NCBI GenBank assembly: GCA_000827265.1
Contig: KN834771.1
Location: 218,915 to 246,586, forward strand
Source of the DNA: Collybiopsis luxurians FD-317 M1
Taxonomy: Eukaryota; Basidiomycota; Agaricomycetes; Agaricales; Omphalotaceae
Length of the DNA stretch: 27,672 nucleotides
Direction of reading: 5' to 3'
The notes below the pieces were generated by a model. It was not told the DNA's origin and did no database searches. It saw nothing but the letters and a program-made list of their open reading frames with translations. Every line of letters begins with the position of its first letter. Positions within the stretch are counted from its first letter, which is position 1. Below are positions 1 to 10,336 of this stretch, in pieces. The position numbers and the translations under genes are program-made.

Positions 1-290
1 CTTCATCTCCTATGTTCCCTTGCAAATCAATGTCCACTCACTCCATTGGAACATCCCCCCTTTCCATAGCCAGTGAGTTCTTCATCTCCTATGTTCCCTT
101 GCAAATCAATGTCCACTCACTCCATTGGAACATCCCCCCTTCCCATAGCTGGTGAGTTCTTCATCTCCCATGTTCCCTTGCAAATCAATGTCAACTCACT
201 CCATTGGATCATCCCCCTTCCCATAGGTTGTGAGTCTTTCACTCCCATATTCCCTTCCAAATCAATGTCAACTTACTTTATTCAAAATTT
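1..290. repeat. 79-bp minisatellite, left end of window
   Basis: Three near-identical units begin at 1, 80 and 159, and a degenerate fourth begins near 237. The period is 79 bp, and the last unit fades into unique sequence by about 290. Each unit contains AAATCAATGTCCACTCACTC, then CCATTGG (a CCAAT-box core in reverse), then a run of 5-7 C and CCATAG. The array is cut by the window edge, so its full length is unknown. The same family in the same orientation closes the window at 27501-27672. Short open frames across it are by-products of the repeat and are not called genes. Confidence 0.95.
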
Positions 291-395
291 CTCATTCCTA
301 TAGCATCCCTCTCAAGCTTCTAGCTTCTCCCCCTATGATGCTTCCAATATTGGGTCACATGGTGATCAAACTCTTTTATCCATATTTCAATGCAT

Positions 396-665
396 TAATG
401 CCCTCATTCTGCAGCAAATAGCTCCAAAGCAGAAAGCAGGGACTGGGCAGAGAACACTCATGGGACAAAATTGCAGGCAGTTGCAGAAAGCCACATGAAT
501 GCAGTTCCATTTAGTGGCAATAAAGGGCCCAGAACTCGTAGCCAAACTAAACTTGCACTTGCAGCACACAATTTTACACCAAATGCCATTACTCCTACAC
601 TTGCTAAGAAGCACAAGTTGACAGAGACTGAAGATACTAAAAGGCCACATCCAAAGAGAAAGTGA
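396..665 (+). pseudogene. Last exon of an unidentified gene (basic C-terminus)
   Basis: The frame is open from a stop at about 393 to TGA at 663-665, about 85-90 codons. A plausible acceptor (CTGCAG, ending at 413) would start the exon near 414. No in-frame ATG exists before 495, so this is a terminal exon rather than a whole gene. The product would be polar and ends in a strongly basic stretch (KKHKL, then KRPHPKRK) resembling a nuclear localisation signal. I do not recognise the family. It lies in transposon-rich, CpG-poor DNA, so a transposon-encoded or decayed host protein are both possible. Confidence 0.35.
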
Positions 666-1212
666 ACAATGTATGCATTCCATTTTTTATTGCTCAGTAA
701 CTCAAGGCTTGATTTAAATAACTGTCTATTAGCTTTCAGGGCTTCCAAACCTATCCAGTGATACTTGTTATCTATTAGAAAGAGTAGTGACTTAAAGGAT
801 ATAGTGAGAGGAGGGGTTTGAACAACTGGATAGTAGACAGAAATATTTTAATTTTGTTTGGTATTTATGTTCAGCTTGATTTTTTTTTATTCAATGGCCC
901 AACTCCCTATTTTCTGGAACTAAGTATGAGAAGGCTGGCTGGCAGAGCAAGTCACACAAGCAGTCACCAGTCATGCAATGTGGGCATCAGCAAAAAATTC
1001 AGGTCCAATGCTTTTGAGTCCTATGCCACTGTACATATGAGTCTACTATAGGAGCCACCATTGAAAAAGTGAATGATGGAAGGATAGGTGCTGAGCTGAG
1101 AAACTGTCTATCATCATGTCAATGCTGTCTATGTCAAGCATGATTGTTTTCTTCAGTGAGCTTGAGCACCTGCCCAATAGAGGAGACAGACACAAGGTTA
1201 CTGACCACATGG
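666..1212. other. No supportable gene
   Basis: This is AT-rich, CpG-poor sequence with only short chance frames. A frame near 1145-1212 (VFFSELEHLPNRGDRHKV in the best reading) looks exon-like and abuts the left end of the TIR element at 1217. It could be part of whatever the element inserted into. Confidence 0.4.
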
Positions 1213-1295
1213 TGCATCAGGAAAAATAGCTTGAGCTTGGGGTTAAATTATAACAACCTCAAGAAACCTAAGAAGCATAGGACACTTCAAGTACT

Positions 1296-1433
1296 TAGGT
1301 TACCTAGGTTTCTACAGTCCAACCCCTATATCCTAGGGTGCCCTAGGTTGTCCTAGGTTGTCTCAGGTTGCCCCAGGTTGCCCCAGGTTGGCTCAGGTTG
1401 GCTCAGGTTACCTGAGGTTACCCCAGGTTGCAT
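1296..1433. repeat. Left subterminal decamer array
   Basis: About a dozen copies of a 10-bp word drift between CCTAGGTTGT, CTCAGGTTGC and CCCAGGTTGC, most in head-to-tail order. The C/T variation at the second to fourth positions is what deamination of an ancestral CpG-containing word would give. Confidence 0.85.
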
Positions 1434-1517
1434 AAAGGGTTAATAAGTAAAAATAATCTATCCTTATATATTACTGTTTGTACTCTATTCTACTGTATAT
1501 AGTGAGCTATTGTACTT

Positions 1518-1545
1518 GTATAGTAGTAGTAGTAGTAGTATTGAA
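1518..1545. repeat. (TAG)n microsatellite
   Basis: A short run of the TAG/GTA trinucleotide lies inside the AT-rich core of the TIR element. It is a simple repeat with no coding potential. Confidence 0.8.
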
Positions 1546-1909
1546 CTTGTACATATTTTATGTATAGTATATATGGTGTACATTTTTGTCAGGTATTATA
1601 CTTTATAATGTATTACAGTACACTAGTATTAACCTAATATACTCAAGTACAGTATTTCAGTACAGTAAAGAGCTTATACATGTACATATAGTGTGTATAT
1701 AGTATGGTATAATTGTGATATACTTGTTTTGACCATATGAAAATTATTTTGATTGTAGACAGCTCATGGAGTTGCATCATGTGACTTATGTCAAATTTCA
1801 GTTTCTATGAGTTAAGAAGGTGTCCTTGTCATGCATTTAGGATAGATTAAAGCATAGGTATATATATTCAATATAATTTTGCCTTATTTGGTAATATTTA
1901 CAGCATCAC

Positions 1910-2052
1910 TCCTCAGGTATCCCAAGGATACCTGAGGTTTGCCCAGGATATTGGCATTTCCTAGGTTACCTGAGATTCACCCAGATTGCACAGGTCACCT
2001 AGGTCACCCAGGTCCCTCAGGTTGCTCCAGATTGCCTCTTAGGTAACCTGAG
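1910..2052. repeat. Right subterminal decamer cluster
   Basis: Words such as ACCTGAGG, CCTAGGTTACC and CACCTAGGTC recur in both orientations just inside the right terminal inverted repeat. They mirror the left array at 1296-1433. They are less regular than on the left. Confidence 0.75.
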
Positions 2053-2076
2053 GCTCAGACCATTTTTCCTGATGCA

Positions 2077-2252
2077 ATCCAGAGTTTATTTCTAATCTCA
2101 AGAATAAGAGAAGGAAGACAGATCAAGGAAATGATAACTTTGAGGAGATTGTAGAAGCTGTGGGCATTTCCAACAGTCAGGAGCCTAGGGGCAAACATAA
2201 AAATCAAAGCCAAGGTGAAGAAAGGGGTAAAGGCAAACAGTGCTGCAAGTAA
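2077..2252 (+). pseudogene. Terminal exon of an unidentified gene, abutting the TIR element
   Basis: The frame opens immediately after the right terminal inverted repeat and runs to TAA at about 2250, about 57 codons. The product is very hydrophilic, with a basic KNKRRK start, an acidic FEEIVEAV segment and a Lys/Gly/Gln-rich end (EERGKGKQCCK). The in-frame stop just upstream lies inside the transposon terminus, suggesting the element inserted into or next to an exon. No family is recognised. Confidence 0.35.
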
Positions 2253-2750
2253 GCAGTAATTTTACACTTGTTTTCTTTTTTTCCCTTCCACTCAGGTTTG
2301 TAGGTACTTGGGTGAAGGCTCACTATCACCTATGGACTTGTATTAAATGTAGAATCATGTGTTCATTTGCAGTTTCAATTATTTGTACTTCTAATGTGTT
2401 TTCAGCAGACTTGTATGTAAATAGCCTTGAGATAGTGCATTAATGTGAATATATGCTTGGATAGACCTTAGACTTCATAGGGTACAATGTGCTCTATGCC
2501 TTAGGCCTTGTGCATTTAAATGCAGAATATTCAACTCAAGCCTGAGGATTAAACAACAGTCTTGGTAACTGTGGGCATTTAGCTGATATAGGGCACTTGT
2601 AGAATATCAGTACTATGTCAGTATGCAGACATATTCTCAATTACAAGCCTTTTGAAGTCAAATAATCATATTTAATGTGTCAGAAATAAGTTTTAATGAG
2701 ACTTACATTTTGCCGAGCCTCAGCAAGTTAAGCTGTCAAGCATGGGAAAA

Positions 2751-2819
2751 AAAGTTACTTGGATGTAACTTTCAAGTTTTACTTGAATAAATTAAAAAAG
2801 TTACTTGAAAAGTAACTTT
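2751..2819. repeat. Two adjacent perfect hairpins
   Basis: Bases 2751-2772 form an 8-bp stem (AAAGTTAC / GTAACTTT) with a 6-nt loop. Bases 2797-2819 form a 10-bp stem (AAAGTTACTT / AAGTAACTTT) with a 3-nt loop. Both stems use the same word, so the pair is also a direct repeat. They could be the end of a transposon or a relic of one; no partner end was found in the window. Confidence 0.75.
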
Positions 2820-3370
2820 GCGCACACTCTATTGAGTGGAAGAGCAAATTCCATCGCAACAAAGATCATTCATAAAGGCAATATTAATGAGTGCTATTGT
2901 GTCTTCAACCAAAAGTTTCATTTGTAATTGTTCAAGTTGAAGAGTACAATGAGTATACTGTCCAAATTCAGGCAAGTTTTGAATGTAGTACTTACCTAGT
3001 GGCAATCAATGGATGAGCATCTAGTTTCAAATTTTATTGATGCTGGTGCCAGCACTTGCTTGCCTTCCTTCCTCAAGTGTGATCCTGGGCTGCCCATTGA
3101 ACAGAGCCAATTACAGTTGCCAGCTCATAACTTGACCAAGTTCACTAACTTAGGTTGCTCAGAATGTCCAGCCTAATAGTTTCATCTCTCCAGCTGCTAC
3201 CTGCTATAACCTCAGTATCTACATGCAGAAGCTTGAACACTTGTGCCTCTGCCTCTAAGCTGTTAATGCACTTGGCGCGTTCATCTGTGGTGAAGAAAAA
3301 AGAGAATAGTAAGTTACCATTAATTTCATTCCAAAATCATGCCAACAACTCAACGCAGAAATGCCAATGT
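2820..3370. other. No supportable gene
   Basis: CpG-poor sequence without a convincing reading frame or repeat. Short frames at 3155-3412 and its complement are not supported by splice signals or recognisable protein sequence. Confidence 0.4.
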
Positions 3371-3371
3371 G

Positions 3372-3636
3372 ATATGGGCCAAAGGCTGAAGCTAGTAAAC
3401 CCTCAAAATTGAAATCTTCTTCCCCCTCCTCTTTTTCCTTGAAAAAGTCATCCAACTCCAATTGTGCACCATTCAGATTGAAATCTCAACATCAACATAC
3501 CTCTCCTTCTCTTTCTGCGAAGAAGATTTCTCTCAAACAGAAACAAGACAAGAAAAAGCAACAGTGGTTAAGAGAATGGAAGGAGCAGGCAGAGCAACAA
3601 CATCACTTAAAGCTGTTGCAACAAAAAGAGGATTGA
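3372..3636 (+). pseudogene. Exon of an unidentified Lys/Gln-rich protein
   Basis: The frame is open from a stop at about 3370 to TGA at 3634-3636. It reads as a Ser/Lys-rich first half (KPSKLKSSSPSSFSLKK) and a highly charged second half (KKISLKQKQDKKKQQW, then EWKEQAEQQHH), probably helical or coiled-coil. There is no in-frame ATG near the start of the open stretch, so it is an exon or a fragment. It sits in transposon-type DNA. The composition alone does not identify a family. Confidence 0.35.
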
Positions 3637-3659
3637 AGGAAAGATTGATAAGCTGATTT

Positions 3660-4900
3660 TTCAGCCATGGCTCAAAATGTAACAAAACACTAGATCCTGT
3701 GTTTTGTTAAGACAATTAAGAGGTGTCAAAGGACTGTAGTGAGCCTGAGCTGTCAGCCAAATCTGGAGGAGACCTATTGTATTCATAAGGGTAGCCAAAC
3801 AACAGTACATGTTTAAGGTACCTTGCGAGGTGCCTATGCTCTAAGTCCTGAGTGTGCTATGAGGAACTTCAATGACTGCTTGGATCACAGTCAATGAAGT
3901 TCAATTAAGCTTGTAGAACACAAGATGGCCTAGGTCGATGAAGGACTTTACTCAGAAGGGGAAACTTTGCACATGTGTTTTTCAGTCTAACCATTTGGCA
4001 AAGAATCTACAAACCTTACAGTTCAGCAACTCTGGTTGGGCAGAAGAAATGATGGTCACATGGATATCACAATGGGCCTTGATGAGTCTTGAAAAGCTGA
4101 TGTGACATGGTTTGGTGAACATGAGGCTAAACTCTATGACTGGAGGTCTAGGCATCCTTGGCAATACTATTATTAGTAGCAAGTGCATGGAACAAAACAA
4201 AAAGATGAGCCAGTCAGGAAGAAAGGAAATAATCTCATTGGCTAGCAGATGAAAGAAAAGATGTGACTCAACAAATCCTTGATAAGAATCTGAGATGACT
4301 TGAGTTGATGAACAATTCCAAAAAGCTGATAGGCTATGAGGTGGCCATGGACCAGGCAGAAGTAGATTAAGACTTTAGCCTGCAGCTGATTGATAAATCA
4401 ATGAGCCAAAAAAAGGTAACTTGTTGAAAGGAAAAGAATGAAAATGACTTATTCTATGAGAGATAATTAAATCTATCAACAAATGTGGAAATACTTGGGT
4501 TTGGACAAATATTAAGTAATGTTATAGATATTATTATTTGTATCAGTATAAAAGGTGTAACTGTATGTAGGAGAAATCTCAGTTTTTGGATATGAGCCTA
4601 TCTCAATTTGCTAGGGTGGCAAGATTATCAACAGGGTTAAAGCATCTTAGCTGTTAATAGCTATAATTGCTCACATTGACCACTGGACTCAGTTGAATAG
4701 GAATTTCCATTTGAAACTCCTGGAAACTAGACTGTGAAGTCATTGACATATCTTGAGAAGAGGGACTGGATATAGGGTGAACCTCATACAGACCTCACCT
4801 CCCCAGCATATACTGCCCAGGCTCTAGTCTATGAAGGCATAGGTTGAACAGTTGGTGACTTGTTTAAGCTTCAGTGAAGACAGTCTGAATACACTAAGCC
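3660..4900. other. No supportable gene
   Basis: About 1.2 kb of CpG-poor sequence with many stops in all frames and no clear repeat. It is probably decayed transposon or intergenic sequence. The frame at 3982-4200 on the minus strand has no supporting features. Confidence 0.4.
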
Positions 4901-4935
4901 CACTTGAAATGAAGTAGAGTGTGTAAAAAGCCTGC

Positions 4936-5067
4936 AAAGTGACCTGCAGATTGCACCATATAAGCATTGTTGGTGGTTCTTGCTCAACAAAGGGACCAAA
5001 GTGACCTGCAGATTGTGCTGTATAAGCTTCCTTATTCCAAGTGACCTTAGAAATGCACCTAATAAGC
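4936..5067. repeat. Three direct repeats of about 30 bp
   Basis: Similar blocks begin at 4936, 4998 and about 5039, each built as AAGTGACC, then CTGCAGATTG or a variant, then ATAAGC. The first two share 26 of 30 positions; the third is degenerate. Spacings are 62 and about 41 bp, so this is not a strict tandem array. A minus-strand frame of 131 codons (4824-5219) crosses the region, but repeated variants appear in more than one frame, so I do not call it a gene. Confidence 0.6.
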
Positions 5068-5398
5068 TTGAAGACAAGTGAACTCCAGTATAGCTGGCTA
5101 AGCTTGTGGTGTTCAGTTGCTTCAATGACACCAACTGAGTAAGACTGGTAGTTGAGCTCATTGACCTTTACACCCCCCCTTACTTCCATTTCTTCTGTAT
5201 TCATTGTGTTTGACAACATTGACCAATGTAGTCTACATAACCCTTTTCTTTCTCTTCAATTGTGTTCCACTATTCAATTATATGCAAGGGAACCTTTGAC
5301 AACCTCCTTACTTGCATACTATACCTTTCAGTCTGATCTGATTGGGTTAAAAGTGGATTCTTTGCAAGTTCATTACTAGCTCAGACCACACTTATTAA

Positions 5399-5640
5399 TG
5401 TCAAGGAGAGTTTGATGTGGAACAGGACAAGGGAATGGAAGAGTTGGTGGCAAAGGCACATAAGGAGAGTAGACAGGAGGAATTGGTTGCAGAAATGAAG
5501 GCAAGTATTTTGGGGGTACTCATTTTCTTCATTGTAATTTTTGACTCTACTTGTGCTTTTGCAGGTGAAAATGTGAGCTCAGTTATGCAAATGGAAACTC
5601 AAGAGCCTACAAAAAGGGAAGAGTGGATGGAAAGATGAAA
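5399..5640 (+). pseudogene. Glu/Lys-rich exon pair of an unidentified gene
   Basis: An open stretch reads as an acidic, probably helical segment (MEELVAKAHKESRQEEL). It is followed by an intron-like block ending TTTTGCAG near 5565, then a second charged exon (METQEPTKREEWMER) ending TGA near 5638. The donor would be GCAAGT, a GC-AG intron, or may be a decayed GT donor. Together with the exon at 6777-7096 this could be one decayed plus-strand gene. No family is recognised. Confidence 0.3.
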
Positions 5641-6776
5641 TCAAAGAGGTCATTCAAGTTGGAGCCAAAACTCCATTGTATAACCTCCAATCTACTCTAG
5701 GTGTTGGAAGAAAGGAGCACAGGAGGGGACAAGCACAGAGAAGCTCAACTCATTCTCGGCCCTCCTTAGGACTCAAAAAGAATGTAACAGAGCCAGCAGG
5801 ACCTTCATTTGCATCTTGGCAGATATCCAGAAAACCACCCAGGTCAATGTTGCTGTCACCCTCTACTGCTTCTATAATATCCACCTTGAAGTCAGCTTGG
5901 GCATGATTATATTCTTCCTCTGCATGTAAGAGACCTTCCTGGTCAGATGTATCACCCCCTTCCACCCCATCTTCCACCTCTTCTCATTGTCCTGCTTCCC
6001 GTTCACCTTCACTACACTTGAAACCAAAAATCCCCATCAAGGCTGGTAGTTTGCCTTGGTTAAAAGAATTTCATAACCCCCCTTCTTCACTTCAAGCTAT
6101 AACAACTATATCATTTGTAAGTTTCCATTTCCCATTTTACTTGCTAATATGACTAATCTAATTGTTCCTCCAGACCCAAAGAAAAGGCAAACTATCTCTA
6201 GTATCCAACTCTGCTAACTCAAAAACCATCTTTGCATTCAACTCATTCACAACCTCGCCCCTCCTCCCCAGACTTGTTTCCTGCTTACATGGCATGCTAG
6301 GTCCCCAGACAAGCCCAATGGAGATTCAGAGAATGAGTATTGGGAAAATTGTCACTGGTGCTTCTGTCAGAAATTAGTAAAGCCCACAGTGAAGAGGTTG
6401 TATTTGTTAAAGACCCAATACTGAGTGCAGAATGTTTTTCTGCAGCTCCTAATCACTCTGTCTTGAATCCCATCTGCTTGGACACTGGCTCCTTCACTAC
6501 TTGTTCAATCAAGACAATGACAATGGCAGCACCTTCTCTGTCTGTCTCTTCACCTGCTTTCACTCCATCTGCTACCAGCACCAGGGCCACACCCACCACC
6601 TCCACATTCCCTTTCAACCTCCTCACCACTGCGACCATCACCATCCCCCCAGCTCACTCCTCCTACCTCAAACATCATTTTCCATCAATGGTCCAATCTT
6701 CCTCATATGGCCTGCACAAACTCCCTCGGAACCTTAAAATCAAAAAGGTCAAGTGGTCAGTGGGAATAAGTATGCA
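5641..6776. other. Low-complexity sequence, no firm gene
   Basis: A plus-strand frame at 6340-6783 (147 codons) encodes a Ser/Thr/Pro-rich middle section (6510-6680) with an overlapping frame of similar length. Both reflect the CT-rich base composition of that stretch. There are no clean splice sites or recognisable motifs. Confidence 0.35.
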
Positions 6777-7096
6777 GTATTGAGAAGAGGTTGAAGAAGG
6801 TGTGGATGGTGGATGAGTGGAGGTCTGTGATTGAGCTTGGGACTAGGTTTACAGCTGCAGGGGCTAAGACATTGTATGGACTAGAGCCAGATTTGGGGTC
6901 AGGGATTGATCTCAGCAAAGTAATTATTTGTTGTAACAGGTCCAATACAGTTGAGCAGCTTGGGACATACCATGAATTGAAGGGGATCAAAACTGTTACA
7001 TCAACATCTCAAATCCAGGTGAGGTCAGTTATGGAAGAGAGGGGGAAGGAAGGGGAAGCTGTTGGGGTGGACAAGAAGGATAACAACAAAGACTAG
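6777..7096 (+). pseudogene. Exon(s) of an unidentified gene
   Basis: After an acceptor-like ATGCAG near 6779 the frame reads SIEKRLKKVWMVDEWRSV, then a globular-looking stretch (FTAAGAKTLYGLEPDLGSGI), and continues to TAG at 7094-7096. Consensus-like donor and acceptor signals (CAAAG/GTAATT at about 6919, TGTAACAG at about 6940, CCAG/GTGAGG at 7019) suggest two short exons rather than one. The composition is more protein-like than the surrounding frames. I do not recognise the family. Confidence 0.35.
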
Positions 7097-7099
7097 GGG

Positions 7100-7640
7100 G
7101 ACCACAAGACCTCTTAGCAAGGTTGAGGGTTGAATAAAGATTTGGTGGTGTTTTTGCAGATGAGGAGTGGTACAAATAACCTTCCCCAAGAGGAAGTCAA
7201 AGCAGAGATCTGGGCTGAGCAACCTCCATCTCTGTCTCCTAGGCAGTGGCTGCACATTCCAGTATTAACATCCTCAATGACAATGATATATCAAAACCCT
7301 TCTCTGCCTACCTGCACAATTCTTTTGCCTTGATTCAGGGCTTGGATGACCTCTTCTGCGAATTGTTGGGTGTGCAGGGTGCGAGGTAGAGGTGGTAGAA
7401 GTTGAAGTTGAGTTCCAGCGGCAGTGTTGGCCAATCATACTAATACTAGTCAGTTCCAGACCCACAGTAGACTCCTTCACAGAATCCAGAACTGAACCTT
7501 TCACCCCTTCCTTGCCCCTAGCAGCAGCTTCTCCCTCCCTCCCTCTCTCTCTGCAAGACTTGCATTCTCCTGCACCAACCACCGCTCCATTACCTGCAGC
7601 CTTGAATTGACAAGAAGTCAATCCTATAATAAATTGACTT
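7100..7640. other. No supportable gene
   Basis: Frames on both strands (7274-7621 minus, 7392-7610 plus) are mirror images of a CT/GA-rich segment at 7490-7600. Nothing else is recognisable. Confidence 0.35.
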
Positions 7641-8200
7641 CAGTGACAAAAGCAGTGGTTGGAATTGAAGCTCTGTCTCAGAATGAGAATGGGTTTCAGA
7701 GCAATAACAATAGCTACAGGTGCCACCATTGACAAGACCAATGAAGCTACTGGGTTTGCAAGTACATTTGCTGGTACCCAGAATGATGAAGGGTGTCTCA
7801 CTGCAGCTTTGAATGATTTCGGTAGTGGTGATGGACCAGTAAATTCACCTTTCAGAGCAGCTTTTGGAATGAGTTCCTTGCCGGCAACCTTCTTACCCAC
7901 AGAGGGAGGCAGCTTGCCCTCTCTTCTTTGCAGCCTCATGAGCTGCATTGCACATGATGGCAACATTTTCTTTCATTGGATGTTTCTCCCTTGCAACTGT
8001 CTTTCCAGCTTTGAAATGATGCAGTCCTAGGCTGGGTGGATGCAACTGTGGTTCATATGTGAATAAGGAAATGGATAGCACTGCATTGTTCATAGTATAC
8101 TCATAGAATATAATGAAGTGCAATAGATAATTCCTACTATCCAAACTTCCCAAATAACCTATAAAGCCTGTGGGCACCAAGAAACTACCCCTCCTGTCTT
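7640..8200 (-). pseudogene. Decayed low-complexity gene segment, copy a
   Basis: Read on the minus strand this gives a Lys/Ala/Pro-rich, probably disordered stretch: NAAHEAAKKRGQAAS, then KKVAGKELIPKAALKGEF, GPSPLPKSFKAAV and ANVLANPVA. Related sequence recurs at about 8480-8990 (copy b) and 12900-13110 (copy c), matching the blocks K-A-S/A-G-N/K-E-L and PAKVLANPVA in other frames. The copies differ by many frameshifts, so none is intact. In b and c this segment is followed by the TPR segment; copy a lacks it. The function of the low-complexity part is unknown. Confidence 0.5.
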
Positions 8201-8214
8201 CATAATCTATTCTT

Positions 8215-8990
8215 CTTCCTGGAGGGCCTCTTGAGCTTGGTGTGTTCCTGCATTGAAAGAAGGATGTGGGCCTTCCAGATATAGGCTCTTGCTGTCAAGA
8301 GGTACAAGGATCATTAGCATTCCAAGTATAGAGCATGGAAGGTGAACAACATACTGAAGAACCTTGACAACTCTGTTGACATCCTTGAGTGCCTCCAGGA
8401 AACCAGTTAGCTTAATGTATGGACTAACACAATTATTGTACCCTCACAGGTTCGAAGAGTCACCCTTGATGGTTTCTTTGTAGAACTTGATGTGTTAGAT
8501 TGTGTAGAAACAAAAACCATGGGTGCAGGTGCCACCACTGACAGCAAAGCCAAGGGGCTGGTAGGTTTGCAAGTACTTTGACTGAAGCCTGAGATGTCTG
8601 CAGATTGACATGTTTGAGTTGGTGAATGGGAAGATCAAGTACTTGAAGCCAACCCTGGAGCAATTTTGTTGCCAGAAGCCTTCCAATGAAAGAGGGAGAA
8701 GGCATTGCTTCATTGGTAGTTTTCCCTCTCTTCCTCTTGGCAGTCATTATGTAAAATGGCAACTTTTTCTTTCATCACAGCTTTTTCCTTCTCAGCCATC
8801 TATTCAGCCATCTATTCAGCTTTAAATGTTTTGAAAAGTGGGATGGTCTTAGGCTGGGGTACCAGCTGGATCGATGCAACTGTGGTTTGCCATATAAGGG
8901 AGTGATGGTGGAAGAGAGCAATATAATCAGACCTGTACTGAGCACTTCAATGGATACTGATTCAGGGTTTGTAGCTGCCATTGACAATTC
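8215..8990 (-). pseudogene. Decayed low-complexity gene plus Sti1-like TPR segment, copy b
   Basis: The 5' part (about 8990-8480 on the minus strand) is the low-complexity segment also seen at 7640-8200. The 3' part reads FYKETIKGDSSNL, stop, GYNNCVSPYIKLTGFLEAL, then after a probable intron (8292-8362) AYIWKAHILLSMQEHTK. This matches the TPR pattern of the Hsp90 co-chaperone Sti1/HOP, where the family has acidic-residue/Y-x-E-A-I-K-R-D-P, then Y-x-N-R-A, K-L-x-x-F-P-E-A-L-K-D and A-Y-I-R-K-A. Several Arg codons have become Cys, Trp or stop, as C-to-T change at CGN codons predicts. An intact sti1 is expected elsewhere in the genome. Confidence 0.6.
8292..8362 (-). other. Probable intron in the TPR segment, copy b
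   Basis: On the minus strand the interval starts GTTCTT, carries a branch-like TGCTAATG and ends CTCTTGACAG. The last 30 or so bases are nearly identical to the intron of copy c at 12666-12728. That makes this intron end better conserved than the flanking exons. Confidence 0.55.
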
Positions 8991-8999
8991 AATGAAGGA

Positions 9000-9640
9000 G
9001 ATGTAATTCTCATCTAATATGCTGTCAAAAAGGTGTCTTCTGAATCAAACTTGTGGTAAATACCTTTCTTGTTTGTCCATTGCATGCACTTGGCTTCTTC
9101 TGGTTCTGTGAAGCCTGTTTGTACAGAGTAAATGCTTGTGATTCATTCCTATTAAACTGATTGAGATGAGAGTGATATCCTCCCTGAGATGATATGCTGA
9201 CTCTACCAGCTTTATCTCTGAGCAAATGACTGCTGTATTCATTACTGAAAAAAGCCTACTGTTTTTCACCTTGAAGAAAATATACCCGAGATGGGACATC
9301 CCTGTGTCCAGGCTGAAAGTCACATTAATAACTGCCTGCTAACCTAACACTATCCTGAAAAGTGGACTTACCTACTGTATAGCATCTGTAAAGGAAATCA
9401 ATTTTGTGTTTGAACACCCTGGGGTATCCACCACGCTGTGTACTGCAATGCTTGATTTGCCTCTATGGTGTTTTGATTCACAACACCATCTGTACTCAAA
9501 GTGCACCAAATGATTCTGCTGGAGCAGGGAAGGACCTCCTGTCCCTTTTATCATTGTTCAAACTCCTACTGTCACCTATACTGCAATTTCCTTGATGAGG
9601 GTGGACATCAGATTCATCTCTGCTTGCAAAGTCCAAGTCT
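9000..9640. other. No supportable gene
   Basis: Frames on both strands (9025-9323 minus, 9404-9812 plus) lack splice context or family motifs. The interval corresponds in position to the part of the duplicated AP-3 mu/gene A region that is missing from copy 1. Confidence 0.35.
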
Positions 9641-9649
9641 AGGTTCTGG

Positions 9650-10310
9650 TGAGGTTTATACCAATGGGATGTCGAGGGAAAGAAGGATAAAAGTCACATG
9701 CAAAACTTGGATTCCTCCAGTGATGGCTCCTCAGCTACACCACAATTTGCACATCCCCTTTGGCCATAAACTCATCCATCCTCAAAAAATATTCAAGACA
9801 CTCATTTGCTAAACCCCCATCCAGTACTACCTATTTTAGAAATTATTGACCTTTAAATACTCTGGACAACACTACTCTCATACCTCATTCCAGCTAAAAT
9901 GCACACCGTCCTCTTCATCCCCTGTACTGTCCATTTGCCATCTCTACTGGGATTGAAACCAATAAAAATAGATCCTGCTACTCTGTCAAAACTCCCTCTC
10001 AGTATGTCACTGTCCCAAGAACATGTTGGATTATAGAGACTACCCCACATCATCACTTGTCATATATGGACAAAGTTCCTAAAATTGTAATATACTAGCC
10101 TGCCTTATAAGCCATTTGCTTACTTGTACATGTCTCTCGTATGTACCATTGTTCTCATGTGTTCTACTCTGTCATAAGTAAATACTCCTCATCCACATTG
10201 TCGACCACCTTGAACTTCTGCATGGATCTGTGGTGAGAACCAGGAACAGTCTCTGATGCAGTAAATGACAATACCTCCCCCTCCAGTGATATCAGAGACT
10301 GTTATATTCA
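9650..10310 (-). pseudogene. Gene A, copy 1 (unidentified, CpG-decayed)
   Basis: The DNA aligns over its length with 24590-25430. On the minus strand the best exon reads SFDRVAGSIFIGFNPSRDGK followed by WTVQGMKRTVCILAGMRYE, in a 67-codon open frame (9853-10056). The matching part of copy 2 reads WTVQGMKGIVRVLARMRYE. A second shared block, DEFMAKGD (9757-9780), matches DEFVAKGD of copy 2. Stops interrupt the remainder. The two copies preserve protein-like blocks, so this was a real gene, but I cannot name its family. CGs of copy 2 appear here as TG or CA. Confidence 0.55.
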
Positions 10311-10336
10311 TTGAGATAGTTTATCAATAGCAAACA

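Larger units (their letters stand above)
1217..2072. mobile_element. Small non-autonomous DNA transposon with TIRs and subterminal repeats
   Basis: The sequence at 1213-1236 is matched in reverse complement by 2053-2076 at 21 of 24 positions. The shared outer part is TGCATCAGGAAAAAT. The outermost TGCA is palindromic, so it is either a 4-bp target-site duplication (element 1217-2072, 856 bp) or part of the inverted repeat. Inside each terminus lie clusters of a roughly 10-bp word around CCTAGGTTGT and its complement, typical of transposase-binding subterminal repeats. The middle is AT-rich and noncoding, so no transposase is encoded. The superfamily is not determined; a 4-bp TGCA target does not fit the commonest ones. 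Confidence 0.7.

Noticed and set aside
73..421. Plus-strand open frames over the left minisatellite
   Set aside because: They repeat with the 79-bp unit (79 is not a multiple of 3, so the frame shifts every unit) and have no protein-like features.
4824..5219. 131-codon minus-strand gene
   Set aside because: Repeat copies are read in different frames, with no splice sites or recognisable motif.
8450..8465. tRNA B-box-like GGTTCGAAGAGTC
   Set aside because: No A-box, acceptor stem or cloverleaf can be formed around it; the sequence lies inside the TPR pseudogene.
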